The notes under the pieces were generated by a model that made no database searches, was not told the DNA's origin, and saw only the letters and a program-made list of their open reading frames with translations. From SIG480 sp045546975 (GTDB lineage Bacteria; Bacillota; Clostridia; Oscillospirales; JAAYXM01): a stretch of 64,000 nucleotides of DNA. The stretch covers positions 310,001 through 374,000 of the forward strand of contig JAZQDV010000010.1 of NCBI GenBank assembly GCA_045546975.1, read 5' to 3'. The stretch's first letter is position 1. The number at the start of each line of letters is the position of its first letter. This document shows positions 33,954 through 43,680 of this stretch, in pieces. The position numbers and the translations under genes are program-made.

Positions 33954-36428
33954 TTGAACAGGAATAAGCTTGCGGCTTATGTTGTTGTTGAAGCGGCAAC
34001 ATATGCTATCGATAAGCCATATGAATACATAATTCCCGATTCCCTTGAGACGAAGGTCGCAAAGGGAGTCAGGGTTCGTGTCGGCTTTGGACGTGGAAGC
34101 CGTAGAACTGAGGGGATAGTTATTGATGTTCATTCTCTTGCAGATTCGGAAAGAAAGCTTAAGCCGATACTTGAAGTTTTAGACGAGTTTCCTGTTCTTG
34201 ATGAAAAATTGCTAAAGCTCGCACTTTATATCAGAGAACAATGCTTCTGTACTTTTTTTGACGTAGCAAAGATTATGCTTCCGTCAGGGCTCTGGCATAA
34301 GGTTGATATGCAATATTCGGGAAATCCCGAGTTTTCATTTGATGATGCAGAAACCCTTGTTTTGGGCATTGAATCCGGAAGTGAAATTGTAAAAACAATT
34401 TTCTTCTCAAAAGAGCCGGTTCGTGAAGGTGAGCTAGAAAGTCTTTATGGCGAAAAAAATGTCAGAAAAGTGATTACTGTACTTGACGGTGCAGGAGCAA
34501 TAACCAAATCAGAATATATTGTTCAAAAAATTTCGGACAAGACTGAGAGGCTTGTCCGACTTAGTGTATCAAAAGAGGATATTTTAGAGTATATTTCAAG
34601 GAAAAAACCGAAAGAAACTGTATGTAAGACGCTTGAACTTCTTTTAGATCTCGGGACGGTTTCTGTCCGAGAAATCACATATTTTACGGGTGTTTCGGTT
34701 TCCCAACTCAATACCTTGAAGAAAAACGGAATTATATCGTATGACGTTGCTGAGGTGTACAGACGGCCAAAATCCGAACTTATGTCCTCAAAAACGGAAA
34801 TTACATTGAACGAGAAACAAAACGAGGTTTTCGAGAAAATTTCAGAGTATTATTCGGGAGAACCGTCGTGTTCTCTTATTCACGGAGTTACCGGAAGCGG
34901 AAAGACGCTTGTTTATTTCAAGCTTATTGAAAAAGCGATAAGCCTTGGCAAAACCGCGATTCTGTTAGTTCCCGAAATATCGCTCACCCCGCAGCTTTTG
35001 CACCGTGTTTACGGTTATTTTGGTGACCGTACAGCTGTTATGCACAGTGCATTGTCGATTGGTGAGAGATACGACGAATGGAAAAGAATAAAACGCGGAG
35101 AGGTGGATGTCGTTGTCGGAACGCGTTCGGCAATTTTTTCTCCACTTCAGAATATAGGAATTATAATTCTTGATGAGGAGCAGGAGGATACATATAAGTC
35201 CTCGCAGTCTCCGCGCTATCATGCGCGAGATGTAGCAAAATACAGATGTGTTCTTGAGGGAGCACAACTTGTGCTTGGCTCTGCAACCCCTTCCGTTGAG
35301 AGTATGTATTTTGCAGAAATCGGAAAGTATAATCTTTATACATTACCGGAGCGATTTAACAATCAGCCACTTCCGAGAGTTATAATATCTGATCTTCGCA
35401 GGTCCCTGCGTAGCGGAAAAGACCGTGCTATCGGACTTGAGCTAGCAGAGGAACTCAAAAAAAATATTGAAAACGGCGAACAAAGCATACTCTTCCTTAA
35501 CAGACGTGGCGCGAGCAAGTTTGTTGTATGTGATGATTGTGAAGAGGTACCAGGGTGTCCTAATTGTAGTGTGCCTCTTGTTTATCACTCAAAAAACGGC
35601 AGACTTATGTGTCACCATTGCGGGTATTCAGAAAAGGCAACGGATGAATGTTCGCACTGTGGCGGAAGGCTTAAGTTTGTCGGGTTTGGGACTCAGAGAG
35701 TTGAAGAAGAGCTTTCAGAGCTTTTCCCGGGTGTCAAGGTGGTAAGAATGGATACAGACACAACTTCGGGCAAAATGTCACACGAGCGGCTTCTCAATAA
35801 GTTCAGGGATGAAAGAATTCCGATTCTTCTCGGAACACAGATGATAACAAAGGGTCTTGATTTTGAAAATGTAACGCTTGTGGGTGTTATATCTGCAGAT
35901 CAGGCGATATACAACGAAAATTACAAAGCAGCGGAAAATGCTTTTTCGCTTATAACACAGGTTGTCGGCCGTGCCGGTCGTGGAGAAAAAGAGGGAAGAG
36001 CTGTTATTCAGACATATTCTCCACATAATACCATCATAGAGACTGCAGCAAAGCAGGACTACAAGGGTTTTTATGATGAGGAGATAGTTTTAAGAAATGC
36101 GAGGAGTTTGCCTCCGTTTTCTGATGTTTTTACGCTTGTTGTTTCTGCAGAAAGCGAAATCGGTGTATTCAATGCCACAAAGACTCTTGCAGAAAAAATC
36201 AAATCGGCACTTGCTCTCGAGTATACCGATGTACCGGCGCGTGTTTTAGGACCGACACCTACGTCTATTGTGAAGGTTAACGGAAAATACAGGTATAAGG
36301 TCTCTGTTCGTGCAAAGAACGGCAAACGTGTACGCGATATGATATCGAGGATTATAAGGGATTTTATAAACGATAAAAAGAATAAGGATTATAGCATAGT
36401 AACTGATGTAAATTCATTTAATTTTTAG
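33954..36428 (+). CDS. priA: Primosomal replication restart helicase PriA
   Basis: 3'-to-5' helicase that reloads the replisome at stalled forks. It has an N-terminal DNA-binding region (YVVVEAATYAIDKPYEY), superfamily 2 helicase core with Walker A GVTGSGKT, the zinc-binding cysteines (CDDCEEVPGCPNC, CHHCGYSE and CSHCGG) and the RMDTDTTSGK and QVVGRAGRGEK motifs. Motif II reads LDEEQE where most PriA have DEEH. At 824 residues it is slightly longer than average. It starts at a TTG (33954) behind GGGGGA. Confidence 0.95.
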   Translation: MNRNKLAAYVVVEAATYAIDKPYEYIIPDSLETKVAKGVRVRVGFGRGSRRTEGIVIDVHSLADSERKLKPILEVLDEFPVLDEKLLKLALYIREQCFCTFFDVAKIMLPSGLWHKVDMQYSGNPEFSFDDAETLVLGIESGSEIVKTIFFSKEPVREGELESLYGEKNVRKVITVLDGAGAITKSEYIVQKISDKTERLVRLSVSKEDILEYISRKKPKETVCKTLELLLDLGTVSVREITYFTGVSVSQLNTLKKNGIISYDVAEVYRRPKSELMSSKTEITLNEKQNEVFEKISEYYSGEPSCSLIHGVTGSGKTLVYFKLIEKAISLGKTAILLVPEISLTPQLLHRVYGYFGDRTAVMHSALSIGERYDEWKRIKRGEVDVVVGTRSAIFSPLQNIGIIILDEEQEDTYKSSQSPRYHARDVAKYRCVLEGAQLVLGSATPSVESMYFAEIGKYNLYTLPERFNNQPLPRVIISDLRRSLRSGKDRAIGLELAEELKKNIENGEQSILFLNRRGASKFVVCDDCEEVPGCPNCSVPLVYHSKNGRLMCHHCGYSEKATDECSHCGGRLKFVGFGTQRVEEELSELFPGVKVVRMDTDTTSGKMSHERLLNKFRDERIPILLGTQMITKGLDFENVTLVGVISADQAIYNENYKAAENAFSLITQVVGRAGRGEKEGRAVIQTYSPHNTIIETAAKQDYKGFYDEEIVLRNARSLPPFSDVFTLVVSAESEIGVFNATKTLAEKIKSALALEYTDVPARVLGPTPTSIVKVNGKYRYKVSVRAKNGKRVRDMISRIIRDFINDKKNKDYSIVTDVNSFNF

Positions 36429-36439
36429 GAGAAAAAGAA

Positions 36440-36895
36440 ATGGCTTTAAGAAATATTGTTCAGGACGGTGACCCCGTTTTAAGGAAAACTTGCCGAGAGG
36501 TTACGGAGTTTAATGAGCGTCTTCATATTCTGCTTGACGATATGAAGGAAACGCTTATAGAAGCAAACGGTGCAGGTCTTGCCGCACCGCAAGTGGGAGT
36601 GCTTAAGAGAGTTGCTGTCGTAAGTGTTGATGACGTATATCTGGAACTTGTAAACCCTGTGATTATAGAGACTGAAGGTGAGGAAACCTTGCCTGAGGGA
36701 TGCCTTAGCATACCCGGCGTTTGCGGAACTGTCAGTCGTCCGTATAAGGTTACGGTAAGGGCTCAGGACAGATTTGGAAATGAGTTTACCGCAACGGGAG
36801 AGGAAATACTTGCCCGTGCTTTCTGTCATGAAATCGACCATCTCGACGGAGTTTTATTTAAGGACAAAATCATAGATTATTACGAGCAGGATTAA
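36440..36895 (+). CDS. def: Peptide deformylase
   Basis: Metalloenzyme removing the N-formyl group from nascent proteins. The three motifs are GAGLAAPQVG, EGCLSIPG (metal Cys) and CHEIDHLDG (HEXXH metal site). It is 151 residues, normal for the type 1 class. TTAGGAG precedes the ATG. It sits 11 bp after priA and 22 bp before fmt, which acts at the opposite end of the formylation cycle. Confidence 0.97.
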   Translation: MALRNIVQDGDPVLRKTCREVTEFNERLHILLDDMKETLIEANGAGLAAPQVGVLKRVAVVSVDDVYLELVNPVIIETEGEETLPEGCLSIPGVCGTVSRPYKVTVRAQDRFGNEFTATGEEILARAFCHEIDHLDGVLFKDKIIDYYEQD

Positions 36896-36917
36896 GGAAA
36901 GGATTCGGCGATTCAAT

Positions 36918-37841
36918 ATGAAAATTCTATATATGGGTACTCCTGATTTTGCCGTATTACCCTTACAAAAACTTATTGACAAAGGTCACGATATCGTCGG
37001 TGTTGTTACTCGGGAGGATAAACCGAAAGGTCGCGGCATGAAGGTGATTATGACGCCTGTAAAGGAATTCGCCTCTACAGGTGGAATCGAGGTTTTTCAA
37101 CCGAAAACGCTTAAGGACGGAGCTTTTTTGGAGGTTTTGGAAAAGCTTAATCCCGAAATCATAGTTGTTGTTGCATACGGAAAAATTTTACCCAAGTATA
37201 TTCTTGATTTTCCAAAGTACGGATGTGTTAATCTCCATGCTTCTCTACTTCCGAAATATAGGGGAAGTGCTCCGATTCAACATGCAGTACTAAACGGAGA
37301 TAAGGTTTCGGGTGTTACAACCATGCTTATGAATGAGGGACTTGATACCGGAGATATTCTCCTGCAGGAAGAAGTTGCTCTTTTGCCCGATGAAACTTCA
37401 GAAAGCCTTTTTGATAAGCTTTCAGTTGTGGGTTCTGAGCTTTTGGTTAAGACGGTCGATGATATTTTTGAGGGAAAAGTAAATCCGACAAAGCAAAATA
37501 ATGATGAGGCGACCTATGCACCGCCGATTCTGAAAGAAAATGCAAAAGTCGCATGGGATAAAACATCCGAGGAAATTTCAAATCTTGTTCGCGGTAGTTT
37601 TTCCTGGCCGATTGCATATACCGACAGCGATATAGGAAGAATTAAGATATACGCTGCCGGAATCGGCACCGGAAAGGGAAAACCCGGTGAGGTTCTGGGA
37701 CTTTCGGGAAACGCTCTTGAGGTGGCGACATTGGATGGAAGTATTCTCATCTCACTTTTCCAGGTAGAGAGCGGAAAACGGATGTCTCCTGCGGATTATT
37801 TCAGGGGCCATGCTAAAATCGACGGAACTTTTTTAAGATAA
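36918..37841 (+). CDS. fmt: Methionyl-tRNA formyltransferase
   Basis: Formylates initiator Met-tRNA using 10-formyl-THF. The formyltransferase domain shows the catalytic Asn-His-Asp pattern in VNLHASLLPKYRGSAPIQ and NEGLDTGDI. The C-terminal OB-like domain carries RGSFSWPIAYT. It is 307 residues and follows def, the universal pairing. Confidence 0.97.
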   Translation: MKILYMGTPDFAVLPLQKLIDKGHDIVGVVTREDKPKGRGMKVIMTPVKEFASTGGIEVFQPKTLKDGAFLEVLEKLNPEIIVVVAYGKILPKYILDFPKYGCVNLHASLLPKYRGSAPIQHAVLNGDKVSGVTTMLMNEGLDTGDILLQEEVALLPDETSESLFDKLSVVGSELLVKTVDDIFEGKVNPTKQNNDEATYAPPILKENAKVAWDKTSEEISNLVRGSFSWPIAYTDSDIGRIKIYAAGIGTGKGKPGEVLGLSGNALEVATLDGSILISLFQVESGKRMSPADYFRGHAKIDGTFLR

Positions 37842-37855
37842 TATGAGGTGATTTT

Positions 37856-38560
37856 ATGTTCCCATATTTTTACGGTATTGATATAACGTATATTGTTTTG
37901 GTTTTACCTGCCGTTATTTTTGCAATGATTATGCAGTCAAGAGTAACAAGTACGTTTTCAAAATATTCAAAGTTCAAAAATGCGAACGGTTTAACGGGTG
38001 CACAGGTGGCTGAGCGCATGCTTTCTTCTTTTGGAATAACGGATGTGAGAATTGAAAGAGTTTCAGGAAATCTCACTGACCATTTTGACCCAAAAGCGAA
38101 GGTAATACGTCTTTCAGAGGCTGTATATGACTCAAACTCTGTAGCCGCTTGTGGCGTTGCAGCTCACGAATGTGGCCATGCTGCGCAGTATGCAGAAAGC
38201 TACGGCCCGATAAAGCTTCGCAATGCGATAATCCCTGTATGTCAGATAGGTTCGACATTATCGATGCCGCTTATTTTGCTCGGGTTTATTTTCTCGGCAC
38301 AACCGCTCGTAAATATAGGAATAGTATTCTTTGCCCTTGCAACGCTCTTCCAGCTCATAACCCTCCCTGTGGAGTTCAATGCCTCTCGTAGAGCACTTGC
38401 GACACTTGAGGGGTCAAATATCCTTTTTGGTGAAGAAAACGATGCGGCAAAGAAGGTTCTTTCTGCGGCAGCGATGACGTATGTTGCAGCACTTGCGGTT
38501 TCGTTGATGCAGCTTTTGAGGCTTTTACTTATTTTTGGCGGAAGAGGAAGGCGAGACTGA
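37856..38560 (+). CDS. Zinc metallopeptidase, YugP-type membrane protein
   Basis: 234-residue integral membrane protein of the neutral zinc metallopeptidase (YugP) family. The HExxH site is AAHECGHAAQYAE in the middle of the protein, and a downstream Glu-containing segment (PVEFNASRRAL) gives the third ligand (known for the family). Membrane segments are at the N-terminus (about 10-25) and C-terminal half. GAGGTGATTTT precedes the ATG. It is inserted between fmt and rsmB, where it also occurs in several other Clostridia. Confidence 0.9.
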   Translation: MFPYFYGIDITYIVLVLPAVIFAMIMQSRVTSTFSKYSKFKNANGLTGAQVAERMLSSFGITDVRIERVSGNLTDHFDPKAKVIRLSEAVYDSNSVAACGVAAHECGHAAQYAESYGPIKLRNAIIPVCQIGSTLSMPLILLGFIFSAQPLVNIGIVFFALATLFQLITLPVEFNASRRALATLEGSNILFGEENDAAKKVLSAAAMTYVAALAVSLMQLLRLLLIFGGRGRRD

Positions 38561-39886
38561 TTGAAAAAGATGGACGCAAGAGATGTTGCGATTTCGGCCA
38601 TAACGGCTTTTCGGAAACGCAATGCCTGGTCAGACGGGTTTCTTAGAAATAAAATCAGGGAAGAAGAGCTCTCTGGCCGTGATGCGGCTCTTGCCACATC
38701 TATCGTAAACGGCGTTTTAGAGAACTCATTGCTTCTCAACTTCTATATCGGAAAATTCTCATCAATCAAGTTTAATAAAATTTCACCCGGAATTCTTGAT
38801 ATATTGCAGATGGCGGTGTATCAGATACTTTTTCTGGATAGAATCCCCGATTCTGCGGCAGTTAATGATGCCGTCACACGGGCAAGAAGGAACAATCCCC
38901 GTGCGGCAGGTTTTGTCAATGCCGTAACACGCAAGATTTCTGCAGAAAAGGATAATTTACCCGAAATTTCAGGTAAAAACGAAGAAGTGCTTTCGATAAA
39001 GTACAGCCACCCCATACAGCTTGTCAATAAGCTTGTCTCGGAGTATGGGTTTGAAACAACTGAAAAGATACTTTGTGCGAACAATACTCCGGCAAAGGTT
39101 AAGGCAAGAGTAAATACGTTAAGAACGACGACGGAACAACTCCTTGAAAAATATTGCGAAAAGGAAGGATTTTCACTTTCACCTGCAGGAATTCCAGATG
39201 CTGTTTGTGTGAAGTTTTCGGGGAATATTGAAAAGGAAGACGTTTATAAAAACGGTATGCTTCACATACAGGATACGGCAAGCCAGATAGCGGCGCTTAC
39301 CCTTGCGCCAAAGAAGGGTTCACGCGTCCTTGATGCATGCGCAGCTCCCGGAGGAAAGTCTTTTACAATTGCTGAGAATATGCAAAACGAAGGAGAGGTT
39401 ATCTCCTGTGATATATATGAGCATAAGCTCAATCTTATCAGGGATGGCGCAAAAAGGCTTGGAATCAATATAATTACCCCAACGCTTTCCGATGCCTCTG
39501 AATATAAAGAGGAGTATGAAAAAGCTTTTGATTATGTTTTGGCCGACGTTCCGTGTTCTGGTCTTGGAATTATCAGAAAAAAACCTGACATAAGGTATAA
39601 AGACATCGAAGAAATAAAAAATCTTCCGGATATACAGAAAAAGATTCTTTCAAATGTTTCAAGGTATGTTAAGCCTGGTGGAACGCTTGTCTATTCAACC
39701 TGCACGATTATATCTGATGAAAACAGTAACGTTATCGAAAACTTTCTTGAAAAGAACAATGACTTTTCTGAGGAAAAGGAGTATATCCCGCTCGACAGTA
39801 TTGAAAGCAAGTACGGACGCACGTTTGTTCAGGGTCTTTCTGAAACGGACGGATTTTACATTTGCAAACTCAGGAGGCACAAATGA
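38561..39886 (+). CDS. rsmB: 16S rRNA (cytosine-967-C5)-methyltransferase RsmB
   Basis: SAM-dependent rRNA methyltransferase with an N-terminal NusB-like RNA-binding domain (residues 1-130) and a C-terminal Rossmann domain. SAM motif LDACAAPGGKS, DVPCSGLG (first Cys motif) and YSTCTI (catalytic Cys) are present. It is 441 residues from a TTG at 38561, directly after the previous stop; an ATG 9 bases later is also possible. It overlaps rlmN by 4 bp (ATGA). Confidence 0.95.
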   Translation: MKKMDARDVAISAITAFRKRNAWSDGFLRNKIREEELSGRDAALATSIVNGVLENSLLLNFYIGKFSSIKFNKISPGILDILQMAVYQILFLDRIPDSAAVNDAVTRARRNNPRAAGFVNAVTRKISAEKDNLPEISGKNEEVLSIKYSHPIQLVNKLVSEYGFETTEKILCANNTPAKVKARVNTLRTTTEQLLEKYCEKEGFSLSPAGIPDAVCVKFSGNIEKEDVYKNGMLHIQDTASQIAALTLAPKKGSRVLDACAAPGGKSFTIAENMQNEGEVISCDIYEHKLNLIRDGAKRLGINIITPTLSDASEYKEEYEKAFDYVLADVPCSGLGIIRKKPDIRYKDIEEIKNLPDIQKKILSNVSRYVKPGGTLVYSTCTIISDENSNVIENFLEKNNDFSEEKEYIPLDSIESKYGRTFVQGLSETDGFYICKLRRHK

Positions 39887-40908
39887 TTGATATTCGTTCG
39901 ATGAACTTTTGCGAAGTTGCAGAATACATAGCCTCACTCGGACAACCAAAATTCAGGGCAGAACAGGTTTTTACCTGGCTTCACAGAGGAATTGTCTCTT
40001 TCGATGAAATGACAAATATTCCAAAAGCGCTCAGGGAAAAGCTTCAGTCTGACTGCGACCTGAATGTTTGCGAATGTGTAAGGTGTCAGGTATCAAAAAC
40101 CGACGGAACAAGAAAGTATCTGTTCAGGTTCAGTGACGGAAACTGTGTTGAAGCCGTTTTCATGAAATACAACCACGGCAATACCGTTTGCGTTTCGACG
40201 CAGGTGGGCTGCCGTATGGGATGCGTGTTTTGTGCATCGACAAAAAATGGACTTATAAGAAATCTGCTTCCGTCCGAGATTCTTTCAGAGCTTTTTGCGA
40301 TTATCCGTGATACGGGTGAAAAGATATCAAATATAGTTCTTATGGGAACCGGAGAGCCACTTGATAACTACGACAATGTAATTAAGTTTTTGCACCTCGT
40401 TAACGATGAACGCGGACTCAATATAGGAATGCGACACATTTCGCTGTCGACCTGTGGTCTTTGCGATAAAATAAGAAAGCTAACAGAGGAAAAGCTTCCG
40501 ATAACGCTTTCGGTTTCGTTGCATGCACCTACGGATGAGGCGCGAAATGCTATTATGCCGATAAATAAAGCATACGGAATCAAACGCCTTATAGATGAAT
40601 GCAGGGCATATTTTGATGCAACATCAAGGAGGATATCCTTTGAATATACGATGATTGCAGGACACACCGACACGATGGAACTTGCGACGGAACTCGCAAC
40701 TCTTTTGAAGGGTTTTCCGTGTCATGTGAACCTGATTCCGCTTAATAAAATCAGCGAGGGAGAACTTTCGCCGAGTACTCCCGAGCAGATCCGGAAATTC
40801 AAGGAGTTTCTTGAAAAAAGAGGTATAACGGTTACCGTAAGAAGAAGTCTGGGCGCTGATATTGATGCGGCGTGTGGTCAGCTCAGACAAAAGTATATTT
40901 CAGAATAA
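39883..40908 (+). CDS. rlmN: Dual-specificity rRNA/tRNA methyltransferase RlmN
   Basis: Radical SAM enzyme that methylates C2 of A2503 in 23S rRNA and A37 in some tRNAs. The cluster motif is CRMGCVFC, with VLMGTGEPLDNYDNV, LSVSLHAPTDEARN and catalytic Cys in DIDAACGQL near the end. It is 341 residues from the ATG at 39883, which follows CAGGAGGCACAA and overlaps rsmB. The rsmB-rlmN-prpC-prkC order is standard in Firmicutes. Confidence 0.97.
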   Translation: MIDIRSMNFCEVAEYIASLGQPKFRAEQVFTWLHRGIVSFDEMTNIPKALREKLQSDCDLNVCECVRCQVSKTDGTRKYLFRFSDGNCVEAVFMKYNHGNTVCVSTQVGCRMGCVFCASTKNGLIRNLLPSEILSELFAIIRDTGEKISNIVLMGTGEPLDNYDNVIKFLHLVNDERGLNIGMRHISLSTCGLCDKIRKLTEEKLPITLSVSLHAPTDEARNAIMPINKAYGIKRLIDECRAYFDATSRRISFEYTMIAGHTDTMELATELATLLKGFPCHVNLIPLNKISEGELSPSTPEQIRKFKEFLEKRGITVTVRRSLGADIDAACGQLRQKYISE

Positions 40909-40968
40909 ATTTTGGCTTATTCGTCGGCCGTAAGGACGATACTGCTTTTGCAGAATTTGGAGAAAATT

Positions 40969-41703
40969 ATGTTTGCTTGGGGACAATCCGATATCGGAAA
41001 AGCAAGAAAGGATAATCAGGATTCCTACGCATACAGTGTGGCGGATGCGAAAAAGCTTGCGTTTGCAGTTGTGTGCGACGGAATGGGCGGTGCTGCTGCG
41101 GGAAATGTCGCAAGTCAGCTCGCGATTGAAGACTTCACGAACACCATTCGTGAAGTGGATTCTAAAAACCTTTCAAATGAACAGCTTTTTAATTTGCTTG
41201 AAACCGCTGTCAACAATGCCAACACAAAGGTGTATACAGAAGCGCGTGCAAGTCGTGAGCTTCACGGCATGGGAACAACGCTTGTAGGTGTTGTTAGCGT
41301 CGGTACAAAGGTAGCTGTTGTAAATGTTGGTGATAGCAGAGCATATAAGATTACAGCGGACGGGATATCAAAAATAACCCGTGACCACTCACTCGTTGAG
41401 GATATGCTTATCATGGGTGAGCTTACTGACGAACAGGCAAGGGAACACCCCGGAAAAAACCTTATAACCCGCGCGGTTGGAACAGACAGTTCAGTAGTCG
41501 GAGATGTGTATTTTCCAAAAATCAAGAAGGGAGAGTTCATCCTTCTTTGCTCGGACGGACTTTCAAATCTTGTTACGGAGCAGGAAATGCTCTATGAGGT
41601 TTTGCACGGTGGAGAGAACTCGGAATGTTGTAAGAGACTTATTGATATAGCAAACAACAGAGGCGGATATGACAATATCACCGTTGTTTTGCTCGCGTTT
41701 TAG
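40969..41703 (+). CDS. prpC: PP2C-type protein phosphatase PrpC
   Basis: Manganese-dependent Ser/Thr phosphatase that opposes the PASTA kinase encoded next. Metal-binding and catalytic motifs are VCDGMGGAAAGN, VNVGDSRAY, LCSDGLSN and GGYDNITVV. The 244-residue length is typical. The ATG at 40969 follows TTGGAG; longer in-frame extensions upstream lack support. Its gap to prkC is 15 bp. Confidence 0.95.
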   Translation: MFAWGQSDIGKARKDNQDSYAYSVADAKKLAFAVVCDGMGGAAAGNVASQLAIEDFTNTIREVDSKNLSNEQLFNLLETAVNNANTKVYTEARASRELHGMGTTLVGVVSVGTKVAVVNVGDSRAYKITADGISKITRDHSLVEDMLIMGELTDEQAREHPGKNLITRAVGTDSSVVGDVYFPKIKKGEFILLCSDGLSNLVTEQEMLYEVLHGGENSECCKRLIDIANNRGGYDNITVVLLAF

Positions 41704-41718
41704 GGGGAGGAAAAAGCT

Positions 41719-43677
41719 ATGACTGATAAATACATAGGCAAACTTCTTGATAACAGATATGAGATACTTGAGGTGATCGGCAACGGTGGGATGGCTGTTG
41801 TCTATAAAGCACTTTGCCATAGACTCAACAGACACGTCGCAGTAAAGATACTCAAGGACGAATATGCAAAGGATGAGGAGTTCAGAAACAGATTCCGCGC
41901 GGAAAGCCACGCTGTTGCGATGCTTTCCCATCCCAATATTGTTGCAGTTTATGATGTTTCGCGTTCAAACTCCATTGAGTATATTGTCATGGAGCTTATA
42001 GACGGAATGACCCTTAAGCAGTACATAGAGCGTAGAGGAAAGGTAACACAGAAGGAAGCTATCCATTTTGTGACACAGATTCTGAAAGGTCTTTCGCACG
42101 CCCACTCAAAAGGAATTATACACAGGGATATAAAGCCTCACAACATAATGCTTTTGCGCGATAGTACGGTTAAGGTTGCTGACTTCGGTATTGCGAGACT
42201 TGAATCTTCTCAGAAGACTGTAACAAGAGAGGCTTTCGGCTCAGTACACTATATAGCCCCCGAACAGGCAAAAGGAAGCCATATAGACTGCAGAGCAGAT
42301 ATATATTCAACGGGCGTTGTACTCTATGAAATGCTTACCGGAAGACTTCCGTATGAGGGAGATACCCCCGTTGCGATTGCGATTCAGCACATAAATTCTT
42401 TACCTCTCAGTCCTCGAGAAATCAACCCTGAGATTCCTGAGGCACTCGAGAAGATTACAATGAAGGCAATGGCACCGACCCCGGCAAAACGTTATTCATC
42501 CGCAGATGAGATGATATTTGACCTTGAAGAATACAGAAGAAATCCGGAAATTGAAATAGCATATAATCCTCCTGTAAAGACAAACGAGGAAGATTTATCC
42601 CAGACCAAGCCGATTGTTATTCCAAAAGTGGAAGAAGAATTTGACGATGAAGAGGAAGAAAACGGCGACATCAAGAGCAAGCTTTTTGCAAAGCTTCCGC
42701 TTATCACAACCGTTGCTGCAGGTATTATATTCATCATAGGTCTCATTTCACTTATAGGTGCAATCTTCCCGTCAGGAAAAGATTCAAACAAGCTTAAAAC
42801 ACCTGACGTTCTTGGAATGACCATCGAAGAAGCTGCTGAAAAATACGACAAGTTTGAAATTATTGAGGCAGATATCCACAAGAGAGAGTACAGTTCTGAA
42901 TTTGGAGAGGGCAAAATTATTAAGCAGCGCCCGGCAAAGGAAGAAAAGAACTCCTCGGGTAAAATTTATGTAACAATAAGCAAAGGAAAAAAAGAGGAAG
43001 ACGGCATTGAGCTTCCTGACCTTACAAATATAAGCGAGAATCAAGCCAAGATTCTCCTTGACCGTGAAGGGCTTCGATACAATATTGAGCGGGAAAACTC
43101 CGACGAAATCGAAGAAGGACACGTTATCAAAACTGACCCGGCAGCAGAGAGTACACTTAATTCCGGTGACTCAGTTACCCTATACATAAGTCTTGGCAAA
43201 GAAACTGAAGAGATAGAAGTACCAAAGATCATCGGACTTTCTGAGTCAGAGGCAATCAAGGCACTTGAAGACGCTGAACTTGTTGTTGGAAGTATCGGCA
43301 GAGAGAATAGTGATTCAGTTGAAAAAGGCAAGGTAATCAGACAGGATGTAACAGCGGGAAATAAGCTTGAAAAAGGTGCAGGCGTTGGTTTTACAGTAAG
43401 TAACGGACCAAAGAAAGAAACTTCAGGCGAAGGTGATTCTACTCCGACCGTATCACCAACAGACAGTAAAGTGAAAATTACAAGAGCTATCAGGTTACCC
43501 GCGGAGCCGGAAAGCTTCTCAGTGAAGATTACAGTAAACGGTGAGACTCAGTACGAGAAAACACATAAGGGAACAGACGGTTCTGTAAACGTGTCTTTGA
43601 CGGGAAAAGGAACAGCTACAGTCTGCGTTTATATCGATGGCACGTTGATTCAGGAAATACCGATGGAATTCAAATAA
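41719..43677 (+). CDS. prkC: PASTA-domain Ser/Thr protein kinase PrkC
   Basis: Membrane kinase that senses muropeptides or lipid II and controls wall growth and, in Bacillus, germination. Kinase domain: glycine loop IGNGGMAVVYKA, Lys43 in VAVKILK, HRDIKPHN at 135-142 and DFGIA. An acidic linker (EEEFDDEEEENGD) leads to one membrane segment (about 328-351). Outside are three PASTA repeats (starting near PDVLGMTIEEA, PDLTNISENQA and PKIIGLSESEA), then a Ser/Thr-rich stretch and a C-terminal beta domain. A GGGGGAGG site precedes the ATG. Confidence 0.96.
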   Translation: MTDKYIGKLLDNRYEILEVIGNGGMAVVYKALCHRLNRHVAVKILKDEYAKDEEFRNRFRAESHAVAMLSHPNIVAVYDVSRSNSIEYIVMELIDGMTLKQYIERRGKVTQKEAIHFVTQILKGLSHAHSKGIIHRDIKPHNIMLLRDSTVKVADFGIARLESSQKTVTREAFGSVHYIAPEQAKGSHIDCRADIYSTGVVLYEMLTGRLPYEGDTPVAIAIQHINSLPLSPREINPEIPEALEKITMKAMAPTPAKRYSSADEMIFDLEEYRRNPEIEIAYNPPVKTNEEDLSQTKPIVIPKVEEEFDDEEEENGDIKSKLFAKLPLITTVAAGIIFIIGLISLIGAIFPSGKDSNKLKTPDVLGMTIEEAAEKYDKFEIIEADIHKREYSSEFGEGKIIKQRPAKEEKNSSGKIYVTISKGKKEEDGIELPDLTNISENQAKILLDREGLRYNIERENSDEIEEGHVIKTDPAAESTLNSGDSVTLYISLGKETEEIEVPKIIGLSESEAIKALEDAELVVGSIGRENSDSVEKGKVIRQDVTAGNKLEKGAGVGFTVSNGPKKETSGEGDSTPTVSPTDSKVKITRAIRLPAEPESFSVKITVNGETQYEKTHKGTDGSVNVSLTGKGTATVCVYIDGTLIQEIPMEFK

Positions 43678-43680
43678 GCT

